This document shows positions 5,270 through 5,275 of a DNA stretch of 5,275 nucleotides, piece after piece (within the stretch, counting starts at the first letter, position 1; each line of letters starts with the position of its first letter). The position numbers and the translations under genes were made by a program. The notes beneath the pieces are model-generated. The model did no database searches, had not been told where the DNA came from, and worked only from the letters and a program-made list of their open reading frames with translations. The stretch is from Woeseiaceae bacterium (lineage in GTDB: Bacteria; Pseudomonadota; Gammaproteobacteria; Steroidobacterales; Woeseiaceae). The stretch lies in the NCBI GenBank assembly GCA_002728725.1, contig PBVS01000091.1, positions 1-5,275 on the forward strand. The letters are read 5' to 3'.

Positions 5270-5275
5270 AGCTAA

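Overview
The window is AT-rich (roughly one third G+C by eye) and densely coded. It holds seven protein-coding genes, with no tRNA, rRNA, CRISPR array or insertion sequence that I can see. ElaA, a BacNav-type one-domain voltage-gated channel, a cytosolic M48 peptidase and a GxxExxY protein all indicate a bacterium. The compact AT-rich layout fits a free-living aquatic, perhaps gammaproteobacterial, genome. That taxonomic guess is inference and weak.

Layout. Positions 1-27 hold no gene. A GxxExxY-family PD-(D/E)XK protein (28-540, minus) is divergent from an M48 metallopeptidase with a C-terminal TerB-like domain (603-1922, plus), with 62 bp between them. The peptidase converges, with zero bases between stop codons, on a train of five minus-strand genes. 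In transcription order these are elaA (5234-4770), a RecB/Cas4-like PD-(D/E)XK nuclease (4786-4064, overlapping elaA by 17 bp), a 106-bp leader with palindromes and a GC-rich hairpin, a two-domain Ig-like-looking cytosolic protein (3957-3229), an unrecognised protein starting at a GTG in the same frame (3225-2704), and the ion channel (2693-1923).

How the genes may work together. elaA and the nuclease form a probable translationally coupled pair behind a good sigma70-type promoter. Its predicted start point falls on the elaA ATG, suggesting a leaderless message. The last three genes are tightly spaced (3 and 10 bp) and look like a cassette: two soluble proteins of unknown function feeding into a voltage-gated channel. 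The channel's selectivity filter, TLEGWPD, has a glycine and an aspartate at positions linked to Ca2+ selectivity in prokaryotic channels. This makes a Ca2+-permeable channel with dedicated soluble partners the most interesting hypothesis here.

Other points of interest are a 13-bp stem-loop inside the start of the GTG gene, the in-frame TAA TAA GTG junction, and the zero-gap convergent stops.
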